6,191 nt of DNA from Giesbergeria sp. (GTDB taxonomy: Bacteria; Pseudomonadota; Gammaproteobacteria; Burkholderiales; Burkholderiaceae_C): assembly GCA_017998735.1 (NCBI GenBank), contig JAGOCN010000115.1, positions 1 to 6,191 of the forward strand, in the 5' to 3' direction. The translations under genes and the position numbers were made by a program. Positions within the stretch are counted from its first letter, which is position 1; each line of letters opens with the position of its first letter. This document shows positions 1-6,191 of this stretch, in pieces. Below the pieces are notes generated by a model. That model saw nothing but the letters and a program-made list of their open reading frames with translations. It was not told the origin of the DNA and did no database searches.

Positions 1-69
1 CTGCCCCGGAGAGCGAGGCAGCAAACCCGAATGGCCTGGTCCCCCTTGGCCACCGTGCCAGAACCCTGC
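1..69. other. Short region downstream of the synthase stop, no gene seen
   Basis: No start codon with a convincing ribosome binding site is visible on either strand. TGGCC at 32-36 can pair with GGCCA at 48-52, but the stem is only 5 bp with an 11-base loop and no T-tract follows it on the minus strand. It is therefore not called a terminator. A downstream gene, if any, starts outside the window. Confidence 0.5.
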
Positions 70-3000
70 TTATGGCAAGGCGCCGGCCAGCGCTGTGCCT
101 GCATCCACGGGCGCAGTGTCCAGCACCACCAGGTGCCAGGACACGCCCGGTTCTGAACCCGCGCCGGTGCCGGCAGCGGCGCCGGCAGCGGCCGCTTCTG
201 CTCTATCGCCATCGCCACTTTCAGGCAGCGCCTGCAGGTCCAGCCAGTCCCCGACTGCCAATGGTATGGCGCCACGCGTTTCGGCCTGGTCCAGCAGATC
301 CTGCGCGCCGGGGCGGCAGATGCAGAACCCGTGCACGCGGCCATTGCGGCGCAGCGTCAGCTCAATGCCGGGCCAGTGCGCCGGCAGCTGTGGCCGCAGG
401 CGCACCCGGTGGCCCTGCACCTGCAGGCCGCAGATGGATTCCACAGCGCAGCGGTGCATCCAGGCGGCCGAGCCGGTGTACCAGCTCCAGCCGCCGCGCC
501 CGGTGTAGGGTGCGTGCGTGTACACGTCGGCGGTCATCACATAGGGCTCCAGCCCGTACACCGCGCCCTGCACCGGGTCGGCGCTGCGGTGCGCGGGGCT
601 GAGCTGCGTGAAGGTGCGGTAGGCGCCTTCGGCGTCGCCCAGTTCGGCCTGCGCCATCAGCCACCAGGTGGCGCCGTGCGAATACTGGCCACCGTTTTCT
701 CGCACGCCGGGCGGATAGGCCTGGATGTAGCCGGCGTTGGGCTGGTGGTGGACCAGCGGCGGGTCCAGCAGGCGGTTCAGGCCATGCGCTTCGTCCACCA
801 GCCAGCGCGCCGCCGATGCCATGGCCTGCTGGCGCTGCGCATGGGTGGCCACGCCCGAGAGCACGCTCCAGGCCTGCGCAATCAGGTCGATGCGGCATTC
901 CTCCGCGCTGTGCGTGCCGAGCGGCGTGCCGTCGTCAAAAAAGGCGCGCTTGAACCATTCGCCGTCCCAGGCATGCTGCTGCACGGCGGCACGCCAGCCC
1001 TCGGCGGCGCTGCCCCATTGCCGTGCACGGGTGCTGTCGCCCCGCGCCTGGGCCAGCGGGGCAAAGTGCTCCACCACATGGCACAGGAACAGCGCCAGCC
1101 ACACCGATTCGCCCTTGCCCTGGTCGCCCACGCGGCTCATGCCGTCGTTCCAGTCGCCGCTGCCGATCAGCGGCAGGCCGTGTGCGCCCACTACCAAGCT
1201 GCGGTCGATGGCTCGGGCGCAATGTTCATACAGGCTGGCCGATTCAGCGCTGACCGTAGGCTCGTAATAGGCGTCCTGGGCGTCGTCTGGAATGGGCGCG
1301 CCCTCGATGAACGGCACCTGCGCGTCCAGCACGTCCGCGTCGCCGGTCACATCGATGTAGCGCACCGCGCCATAGGCCAGCCACAGCAGGTCGTCCGAGC
1401 AGTGCGTGCGCACGCCGGCGCCGCTGGGCGGGTGCCACCAGTGCTGCACGTCGCCTTCGGGAAACTGGCGCTCGGCGTTGCGCAGCAGCTGCTCGCGCAG
1501 CAGTTGCGGCGCGGTGGTGGCCAGCGCCATGGTGTCCTGCAGCTGGTCGCGGAACCCGAAGGCACCGCCCGCCTGGTAGAAACCGGCCCGCGCCCACAGG
1601 CGGCAGGCCACGCTCTGGTACAAAAACCAGTGGTTGGTGAGCGCGTCAAACAATGCATCGGGCGTGCGCACCACCACCGCGCCCAGCAGGTTGCGCCAAT
1701 GCGCCAGGCTGGCGGCTTCGCGCTCGGCAGCGGGGGTGGCCAGGCAGCGACCGGCCAGCACCAGTGCTTCGGCGTGGCTGGAAGCGTGGCCCAACACAAA
1801 GGTGCATTGCGCGCCCCGCGCGGGCGGCAGGTCCAGCAGCACGGACGCTGCAGCGCAGGGGTCCAGCCCGGCGCCGGCGCGGGCGCCCAGGTGGTCGGGC
1901 ACGGCGCGCTGGCCGCGGTTGTCAAACAGCTCGCGCCGGTCGCAGGTCCAGTCGGCCAGCAATGCATCGGGCGCGCCAGTGCGGCCCGCCACCACAAAGG
2001 CGGTGCTGCCGCCAAAACCGGCCTGGTTGTCGCGCTGCGTGGCCAGCAGCACATCGGTGTCCTGCGCGGCAGTGCCTTCGGCTTTGCGCAGCGTGGCGTG
2101 GCTGGTGTGCACGGTCTGGCGGTCCAGGCGCTGCGCGCCCATCACCCATTCCAGCACCCCCAGCACGCGCAGGCGCACGGCCTCGCTGCCGTGGTTGTGC
2201 ACGGCAATGTGCACGTGTTTGAGCGACTGGCCGGCGTCCACGCACCAGCGGGCGGTCACTTCCAGCATGCCGTGGCGGTGGCGCAGTTCGGTCACGCCCT
2301 GGTGGTAGGTGATGGCGTAGGCGGTGCGCGCGCGCCCGCTGCCGGCGCCCAGGTTCCAGACCTCGCGGGTGCGCAGGTTCTGCAGCCAGAAGGTTTCACC
2401 GCCGGGGTCGGACACCGGGTCGTTGCTCCACACCGTGAGCTGGTGCATGCGGCTGTTGCCCGCCCAGCTGTAGCCGCTGCCGGCCTCGGAAATGTGCGAG
2501 CCGAATGCAGGGTTGGCCAGCACGTTGATCCACGGGCGCGCAGGCTGCTGCAGGTCCGACACCTCGAAGCCGAAACTGCCGGCATCTGTGTCTGCATCTG
2601 CGTCGGCATCTGCAGCACCCGCGAACCGGCCCTGCGGCAGGCCCGGCACCGGGGCCGGGTGGACCGCCGGCAGCGCGCTGGCCAGCGGCTGCAGCTGGCG
2701 TTCGTCCAGGGCAGCGTCGTGCCATTCGCCCAGTGCGCGCACCTGCTGGGTCAGCGGGCGGCCATCGGCATGCAGGTAGGCGCGCGCCAGCAGGCGCAGC
2801 ACGGCGCGCTCGGGCGGGTTCACGTCGTCGGCAAACTGCACATACAGACCGCCTGCGCTGGGCGCATTGGCGCCGGTTTCGCTGGCGTAGCGCTCGCGCA
2901 GGGCCTTCAGGTCCAGCTGCAGCGGCATCAGGTACGAGCGCGGCTCGGTGTTGAGCACCACCAGGTCGCACGGCATGCCGCCCCAGGACCACAGGCGCAG

Positions 3001-6000
3001 CGCCTGCACCAGCGACCGCACCAGCCGCATGCCCTGCGGCGCGCCCACTTCCACCACCACCAGCGGGCGTTCGCCCGAAATGCCCAGGCGCCACAGGGCG
3101 CGCCGGTCGCAGGCGGCAAGCTCAGCATCACCAGCAGCGGCGGCGGTGTGCGGCGCCGGGCGGGTGTGTAGCAGCGCCACCAGCGTGGTCAGGCGCTGGA
3201 TGGCGGCGCGGTCTTCCAGCGTCACCGCCATCTCGCGCATGCGCACGCTGGTGAAGGTGGTGGACATCAGCACCGAGCGCTCGATGGCGGCGGGCTGGCG
3301 GTAGCGGTCCACCAGCAGCGCCAGCGCGTCGCGGCTGTCGGCCACGGCGGTGGCAAAGGTGATCTTCACGCCCGAATGCGCCGGCACCGTGGTTTGCGCG
3401 CACAGCGAGGCCACCGGGTCGAGGCCGGTGGCCAGTTCGGCCTGGGGACCTTGTGCGTCTGCGCCCACATCCATGTCCGCATCCGCGTCCATGGCTGCGT
3501 AGTGCGCCAGCGGGTCTGCGCTGCTGCGGTAGCGGCCCATCCAGACAGCGCGGTCGGTCTGCGGCAGTACGCTGTCCAGCGGGTGGTCGGCATGGGCAAT
3601 GAAGTGCACGGCATGCACCGCGGCCTGCTTGTCCACGTTGGGTTTGCGCACAAAGTACAGCGCCTGGTCGCCGGCATCCCAGCCAGCGTGCACGAACAGG
3701 TTGGCAAAGGCCGGGTGCGATTCGTCGGCGCGGGCGTCCAGCAGCGACACCTCGAACAGCGACATCAGGTCCAGCGTGACGTCGCTGGCCGAGGTGTTCC
3801 ACAGCTCGACGCGGCGCAGTTCGATGTCGTCCTCGGGGCTGACCCAGACGGTGCAGCAGCTGCGCAGGTCGGGCCAGTGCGCGTGCAGGCGGATGTGGTC
3901 GCTGTGCAGCGTGGCCTCGTAGTGCGCACGCGGGTCGGGCGCCGGGTGCTGGGTGAGCGACACCGGCGCACTGGTGCCCTGGGGTGTGTGGCGGCGCAGG
4001 TAGAAGAAGGTGCCATGGGCATCGCGCAGCGCATCGTCGCGCCAGCGTGACACATCGGCGCCGCCGCGCCGGCTGCGGCCGGCGCCGTTCGGGCGCACCG
4101 AGACGCTGTAGCGGCCATTCGACATCAGCAGCGTGGGCTGCAAGGCGCCGTCGCCGGGCACCACGTCCTGCAGCAGGTTGGCCGGCGCCTCTTTGGGCTT
4201 GCGCCGGCGCGGCTGCGGCTCGGGCGAGAGCAGGCGCGACACCGCGCGCGGCACGCGTTCCTGCAGCAGCGACTCCACGGCGGCCAGGCGCCCGTGGCGC
4301 GTGGCCCACTGGCGCGGCACGCCGTCCAGCAGCACATTGGTCAGCGCCACCAGCGCCATGCCCTGGTGGTGCGACATGAAGGTCTGCACGCGCACGAAGG
4401 TGCTGCCGTCCACCTGGCGCTCGGGCGTGTAGTCCAGTGCTTCTATGAAGCCCATGTCGCCACGCGCCTGCAGGCCTTCCATGCGGCGCAGGTTCTCCAC
4501 CGCCCTGCCCGGTTCGTACATGGCGGCCAGCGCGGTGGCGTACGGTGCAATCACCAGTTCGTCGGGCGGCGTGCGGCGCATGGCCAGGCGCGGCACGCCC
4601 TGCGGGGCGTACTGGTAGGCCAGCGTGTGGTCGCTGGCGGCATAGGCCGATTCGGAAATGCCCCAGGGCACGCTGCGCGCCTGGGCAAAGTCCTGCTGCT
4701 CGTGCACCGCCGAGCGGGCGGCGGCGTCCAGCGCGCTGCCCTGGGGCTCGTGCAGCACCAGCGCCGGCATCAGGTACTCGAACATCGAGCCCGACCAGGA
4801 GCGCAGCCCGGTTTCGGTGCCTTGCGCAAAGAACGGGCGCCCCAGCGCGGACCAGTGCTCCACCGGCACATCGCCCTTGGCAATGGCCCACAGGCTGGCC
4901 AGCCGGGCCTCGGAGGCCAGCAGGTCGTAGTAGCTTTTGTCCAGCAGGCCGTCCTCGGCGCGGTAGCCGATGTGGAACAGCCTGCGGCGGGCGTCGTACA
5001 GGAAGGAAAAATCGGCTTCCATGGCCAGACGCTGGCATTCGGTGGCCACGGCCTTGAGGCGCGTGTGCTGCTCGGGGGTGCAGGCCATGGCGGCGCTGGC
5101 GGGCGACGCGGCATCCAGCAGCTCCAGGCAGGCACCGGCCGTGGCTTCCAGGTGGCCGCACAGGTTGCCGCTGTCCACGGTGGACACGTACAGCGGCGCC
5201 AGGGGCTGAAGCGTCTGCGTGTCGTACCAGTTGAGAAAGTGGCCCCGGTGGCGCTGCAGCTTTTCCAGCGTTTGCAGGGTGCTTTCGCAGCGCTGCAGGA
5301 ATTCATCGGTGTCAATCCATTTGAGGCGCCGGGCACACGCGCACGACAGCAGGTACAGGCCGATGTTGGTGGGCGAGGTGCGCTCGGCCACCATCAGCTG
5401 CGGCATGGTCTGCACGTTGTCGGGCGGCAGGTGGTGGCTTTGCGCGCCCACATGGCGGGCAAAAAATTCCCAGGTGTCGCGCGCCACGCTGCGCAGGTAG
5501 TCGCGTTCGCCGGTGCTGGCACCGGTCAGCAGCACCGGACGCCAGGGCCGGCTGCCCCACCACACCCAGACGGGGGTGCAGGCCCACAGCAGGCACAGCG
5601 CCACGGCCGGCGCGCTCCAGGCTGCATGGCCCACGGCAAAGACCATGGCCACGGCCAGCGCTGCCGCCGTGGTCGGCCAGTGGCGCAGGGCAATGCCGCC
5701 CAGGGTGTGCTGCACCGAAGCCTGCGCACTGGCGGCCGTGGTCCAGCGCAGCAGTCCGCGGTGGCTGACGTTCATGCGCCACAACGCACGGCCGATGGCG
5801 TCCAGCAGCATCAGGCCCTGCTCCAGCAGCTCCAGCAGGCTCCACAGGGCCGTGCCGGCAGCGCGCACCACGTCGGCCAGCGCCTGGCGGTAGAAGTGCA
5901 CCAGCGCCAGGTCGTCGCGCGGCGGCGCCAGCCCGGCCACGGCGCCCAGCAGCGGGCCGGCGCCAAAGGCCGCCACCACCAGCGCCAGCGCGGCCCAGGG

Positions 6001-6191
6001 CGACACCGCTCCGGTCCACAGGCACAGCAGCAGCAGCAGCACCGACATGGGTGCCACCAGCGAGCGGCGCAGGTTGTCTACCATCTTCCAGCGCTGGATG
6101 GCCAGCAGGTCAAAGCGCTTCCAGTGAAGCAGGATCGGCCACAGCTGCCAGTCGCCGCGTGTCCAGCGGTGCACGCGGGACGCTGCCACAT
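70..6191 (-). CDS. ndvB: Cyclic beta-1,2-glucan synthase, C-terminal ~2040 residues (5' end outside window)
   Basis: This multidomain inner-membrane enzyme makes cyclic beta-1,2-glucan from UDP-glucose. Seen, numbering from the GTG at 6187-6189: RxxRW glycosyltransferase motif at residues 5-9; hydrophobic pairs at 46-88 and 172-212; glucoamylase-like domain 218-655 (RTSPTNIGLYLLS, STVDSGNL, SWSGSMFEYLMP, MSHHQGM); GH94-type beta-sandwich and connector 684-1175; GH94 module 1219-1985 (GFRDQLQD, GSGDWNDGM, PPGVRENGGQYSHGATWW, WYTGSAAWM). This order is diagnostic of the NdvB/ChvB/Cgs family. Members are usually about 2800 residues, so roughly 800 N-terminal residues are missing. The GTG is probably an internal Val codon, because the frame stays open to the window edge and starts inside a conserved domain. 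The stop is TAA at 70-72. No frameshift or internal stop is seen. Known roles are in osmoadaptation and host interaction; the role here is inferred. A phosphorylase-only protein is unlikely given the GT84 and membrane segments. Confidence 0.93.
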   Translation of the reverse strand, partial: VAASRVHRWTRGDWQLWPILLHWKRFDLLAIQRWKMVDNLRRSLVAPMSVLLLLLCLWTGAVSPWAALALVVAAFGAGPLLGAVAGLAPPRDDLALVHFYRQALADVVRAAGTALWSLLELLEQGLMLLDAIGRALWRMNVSHRGLLRWTTAASAQASVQHTLGGIALRHWPTTAAALAVAMVFAVGHAAWSAPAVALCLLWACTPVWVWWGSRPWRPVLLTGASTGERDYLRSVARDTWEFFARHVGAQSHHLPPDNVQTMPQLMVAERTSPTNIGLYLLSCACARRLKWIDTDEFLQRCESTLQTLEKLQRHRGHFLNWYDTQTLQPLAPLYVSTVDSGNLCGHLEATAGACLELLDAASPASAAMACTPEQHTRLKAVATECQRLAMEADFSFLYDARRRLFHIGYRAEDGLLDKSYYDLLASEARLASLWAIAKGDVPVEHWSALGRPFFAQGTETGLRSWSGSMFEYLMPALVLHEPQGSALDAAARSAVHEQQDFAQARSVPWGISESAYAASDHTLAYQYAPQGVPRLAMRRTPPDELVIAPYATALAAMYEPGRAVENLRRMEGLQARGDMGFIEALDYTPERQVDGSTFVRVQTFMSHHQGMALVALTNVLLDGVPRQWATRHGRLAAVESLLQERVPRAVSRLLSPEPQPRRRKPKEAPANLLQDVVPGDGALQPTLLMSNGRYSVSVRPNGAGRSRRGGADVSRWRDDALRDAHGTFFYLRRHTPQGTSAPVSLTQHPAPDPRAHYEATLHSDHIRLHAHWPDLRSCCTVWVSPEDDIELRRVELWNTSASDVTLDLMSLFEVSLLDARADESHPAFANLFVHAGWDAGDQALYFVRKPNVDKQAAVHAVHFIAHADHPLDSVLPQTDRAVWMGRYRSSADPLAHYAAMDADADMDVGADAQGPQAELATGLDPVASLCAQTTVPAHSGVKITFATAVADSRDALALLVDRYRQPAAIERSVLMSTTFTSVRMREMAVTLEDRAAIQRLTTLVALLHTRPAPHTAAAAGDAELAACDRRALWRLGISGERPLVVVEVGAPQGMRLVRSLVQALRLWSWGGMPCDLVVLNTEPRSYLMPLQLDLKALRERYASETGANAPSAGGLYVQFADDVNPPERAVLRLLARAYLHADGRPLTQQVRALGEWHDAALDERQLQPLASALPAVHPAPVPGLPQGRFAGAADADADADTDAGSFGFEVSDLQQPARPWINVLANPAFGSHISEAGSGYSWAGNSRMHQLTVWSNDPVSDPGGETFWLQNLRTREVWNLGAGSGRARTAYAITYHQGVTELRHRHGMLEVTARWCVDAGQSLKHVHIAVHNHGSEAVRLRVLGVLEWVMGAQRLDRQTVHTSHATLRKAEGTAAQDTDVLLATQRDNQAGFGGSTAFVVAGRTGAPDALLADWTCDRRELFDNRGQRAVPDHLGARAGAGLDPCAAASVLLDLPPARGAQCTFVLGHASSHAEALVLAGRCLATPAAEREAASLAHWRNLLGAVVVRTPDALFDALTNHWFLYQSVACRLWARAGFYQAGGAFGFRDQLQDTMALATTAPQLLREQLLRNAERQFPEGDVQHWWHPPSGAGVRTHCSDDLLWLAYGAVRYIDVTGDADVLDAQVPFIEGAPIPDDAQDAYYEPTVSAESASLYEHCARAIDRSLVVGAHGLPLIGSGDWNDGMSRVGDQGKGESVWLALFLCHVVEHFAPLAQARGDSTRARQWGSAAEGWRAAVQQHAWDGEWFKRAFFDDGTPLGTHSAEECRIDLIAQAWSVLSGVATHAQRQQAMASAARWLVDEAHGLNRLLDPPLVHHQPNAGYIQAYPPGVRENGGQYSHGATWWLMAQAELGDAEGAYRTFTQLSPAHRSADPVQGAVYGLEPYVMTADVYTHAPYTGRGGWSWYTGSAAWMHRCAVESICGLQVQGHRVRLRPQLPAHWPGIELTLRRNGRVHGFCICRPGAQDLLDQAETRGAIPLAVGDWLDLQALPESGDGDRAEAAAAGAAAGTGAGSEPGVSWHLVVLDTAPVDAGTALAGALP
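145..216 (-). other. Low-complexity Ala/Gly-rich insertion near the C-terminus
   Basis: Residues 1992-2015 (DGDRAEAAAAGAAAGTGA, then GSEPG) are almost only Ala, Gly and a few charged residues. They separate the last GH94 strand region from a closing beta-strand-like segment (SWHLVVLDTA, 2017-2026). The segment is probably a disordered loop on the protein surface. Confidence 0.7.
235..2535 (-). other. GH94 phosphorylase module (chain-length control)
   Basis: Residues 1219-1480 form a second beta-sandwich beginning PWINVLANPAFGSHISEAGS and including WSNDPVSDPGGE. The (alpha/alpha)6 barrel follows at about 1490-1930 with GFRDQLQD (1545-1551), SDDLLWLAYG, IGSGDWNDGM (1675-1684), GKGESVWLALF, EECRIDLIAQAWSVLSG, GYIQAYPPGVRENGGQYSHG (1820-1839) and GRGGWSWYTGSAAWM. 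By family knowledge the second Asp of DWND (D1682, 1144-1146) is the general acid, and H1838 with T1905-G1906 helps bind phosphate. In studied cyclic glucan synthases this domain phosphorolyses the non-reducing end of the linear glucan and so sets ring size. All signature residues are intact here. A beta-rich tail (1930-1985) closes the module. Confidence 0.88.
2581..2616 (-). repeat. Asp-Ala repeat tract 1 (degenerate hexanucleotide repeat)
   Basis: On the plus strand the hexamers GCATCT, GTGTCT, GCATCT, GCGTCG, GCATCT and GCAGCA follow each other directly from 2582 to 2617. On the minus strand they encode the A/D alternation at residues 1192-1203 (AADADADADTDA). The tract sits in the linker just before the second GH94 beta-sandwich. 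It is probably flexible and acidic, and the repeat could vary in copy number by slippage without breaking the frame. Confidence 0.85.
2665..4140 (-). other. First GH94-type beta-sandwich and conserved connector
   Basis: Residues 684-1000 begin with LLMSNGRYSVSVRPNGAG and run through SRWRDDALRD, FFYLR, VELWNTSASDVTLDLMSLFEVSL and HPAFANLF, the usual pattern of the GT36/GH94 N-terminal beta-sandwich. The following part (1000-1175) keeps LWRLGISGERPLVVVEV and CDLVVLNTEPRSYLMPLQ, which also occur in full-length cyclic glucan synthases. The part has no catalytic barrel of its own and is likely structural or involved in holding the glucan. The usual GGGYSRW-type stretch here reads GAGRSRR (702-708), a departure from the common form. 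An Asp-Ala tract interrupts it at 901-912. A basic linker (QPRRRKPKEAP, 659-669) separates it from the cyclization domain. Confidence 0.72.
3454..3489 (-). repeat. Asp-Ala repeat tract 2
   Basis: Residues 901-912 read DADADMDVGADA, a second Asp-Ala alternation about 290 residues before the first. The nucleotide repeat is more degenerate (plus-strand units such as CATCCA, TGTCCG, CATCCG, CGTCCA). It lies in a presumed surface loop of the first GH94-type beta-sandwich. Confidence 0.75.
4225..5538 (-). other. Cyclization domain (glucoamylase-like, GH189/GH144-related)
   Basis: Residues 218-655 carry the family signatures in order: RTSPTNIGLYLLS (270-282), LYVSTVDSGNLCGHL (333-347), FSFLYD (394-399), LDKSYYDLLASEARLASLWAIAKGD (417-440), SWSGSMFEYLMP (464-475), PWGISESAYAASD (508-520), VIAPYATALA (546-555), GFIEALDYTP (580-589) and MSHHQGMALVALTN (605-618). 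In cyclic glucan synthases this central module transglycosylates the linear beta-1,2-glucan into a ring with an anomer-retaining mechanism, which needs two carboxylates. E427 (4909-4911) and E513 (4651-4653) are my candidate pair from their conserved settings. Their assignment rests on recall of the family, not on an alignment. Nothing conserved appears lost, so the domain is probably active. Confidence 0.82.
5554..6054 (-). other. Membrane region: two hydrophobic hairpins flanking an amphipathic segment
   Basis: Residues 46-64 and 65-88 are strongly hydrophobic (MSVLLLLLCLW, then ALALVVAAFGAG), as are 172-190 (AAALAVAMVFAVG) and 192-212 (PAVALCLLWACTPVWVWW). Four transmembrane helices are likely. 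The stretch between them, residues 92-155, is amphipathic and includes LLDAIGRALWR and RGLLRWTTAA, which resemble the conserved (LDAI.RTL.R, LLEW.TAA) segment of cyclic glucan synthases. These helices probably anchor the GT84 domain and link it to the cyclization domain. In studied family members the catalytic domains are cytoplasmic. The exact helix ends are my estimate from hydrophobicity by eye. Confidence 0.75.
6025..6039 (-). repeat. (CTG)5 trinucleotide run encoding Leu5
   Basis: Five perfect CAG units on the plus strand read as five CTG leucine codons, residues 51-55, inside the first visible transmembrane helix. Such runs arise easily in GC-rich genes from leucine codon preference. 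Confidence 0.8.
6055..6191 (-). other. End of GT84 glycosyltransferase domain with RxxRW motif
   Basis: Residues 1-45 contain RVHRWTRGDWQ followed by a basic segment ending in DNLRRSLVAP. R5-x-x-R8-W9 (6163-6177) fits the (Q/R)xxRW motif that processive beta-glycosyltransferases use to hold the acceptor chain, and the HRW-x-RGDWQ context is typical of cyclic glucan synthases. The catalytic aspartates (DxD) of the same domain would lie N-terminal to this point, outside the window, so transferase activity cannot be judged. The domain is expected to face the cytoplasm, where UDP-glucose is available. Confidence 0.8.

Noticed and set aside
32..52. TGGCC/GGCCA inverted repeat as a terminator after the gene.
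   Set aside because: The stem is only 5 bp, the loop is 11 bases, and there is no T-tract after it on the minus strand.
31..156. Short plus-strand ORF beginning ATGGCCTGG.
   Set aside because: It is about 41 codons long, overlaps the end of the synthase in antisense, and has neither a ribosome binding site nor recognisable content.
331..3171. A 946-codon open frame on the plus strand, opposite the synthase.
   Set aside because: It starts at GTG, and its product is dominated by Ala, Gly, His, Arg, Val and Gln with no recognisable domain, as expected for the complement of a GC-rich gene. The minus strand carries clear conserved motifs over the same span.
3128..5161. A 677-codon open frame on the minus strand in another phase.
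   Set aside because: Its product is an Arg/Ala/Gly/Pro-rich shadow without motifs, while the synthase frame over the same bases contains the cyclization domain signatures.
6187..6189. GTG as a true start codon of a shorter, 2039-residue protein.
   Set aside because: The next residues (RVHRWTRGDWQ) are the inner part of a conserved glycosyltransferase domain, and the frame is open to the window edge, so the GTG is most likely an internal Val codon. No upstream sequence is available to look for a ribosome binding site.

Overview
The window is almost entirely one reading frame on the minus strand. It enters at the right edge (position 6191) and stops at a TAA at 70-72. It encodes the last ~2040 residues of a cyclic beta-1,2-glucan synthase (NdvB/ChvB/Cgs family). 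The 5' part of the gene, about 800 codons judging from the usual family length of ~2800 residues, lies outside the window. The promoter, start codon, first membrane segments and the catalytic aspartates of the glycosyltransferase are therefore not visible.

Reading the protein from its visible N-terminus (right to left in coordinates): the end of the GT84 glycosyltransferase with its RxxRW motif (about 6055-6191); a membrane region with two hydrophobic hairpins around an amphipathic segment (about 5554-6054); the glucoamylase-like cyclization domain, GH189/GH144-like (about 4225-5538); a basic proline-rich linker; a first GH94-type beta-sandwich plus conserved connector (about 2665-4140); an Asp-Ala repeat linker (2581-2616); and a full GH94 phosphorylase-like module with the GDWNDG, QYSHGATWW and WYTGSAAW motifs (about 235-2535). 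A low-complexity Ala/Gly insertion and a final beta-strand follow before the stop. Positions 1-69 are non-coding as far as can be seen.

In characterised members of this family the three activities work on one growing chain. The GT84 part starts and extends a protein-linked beta-1,2-glucan from UDP-glucose, the GH94 part trims the chain by phosphorolysis to set its length, and the glucoamylase-like part closes the ring. The product is exported as a periplasmic osmoregulated glucan that affects envelope function and host interaction. All motifs expected for the two glycoside-hydrolase-like modules are present here, so both are probably active.

The very high GC content and GC-rich third positions suggest a proteobacterium, plausibly Burkholderiales/Comamonadaceae. 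That placement is an impression from composition and protein style, not a demonstrated match. I found no RNA gene, mobile element, CRISPR array or unknown multi-gene system. The main oddities are two separate Asp-Ala repeat tracts in one protein, an Ala/Gly-rich insertion close to the C-terminus, and a strong GC hairpin inside the coding sequence.
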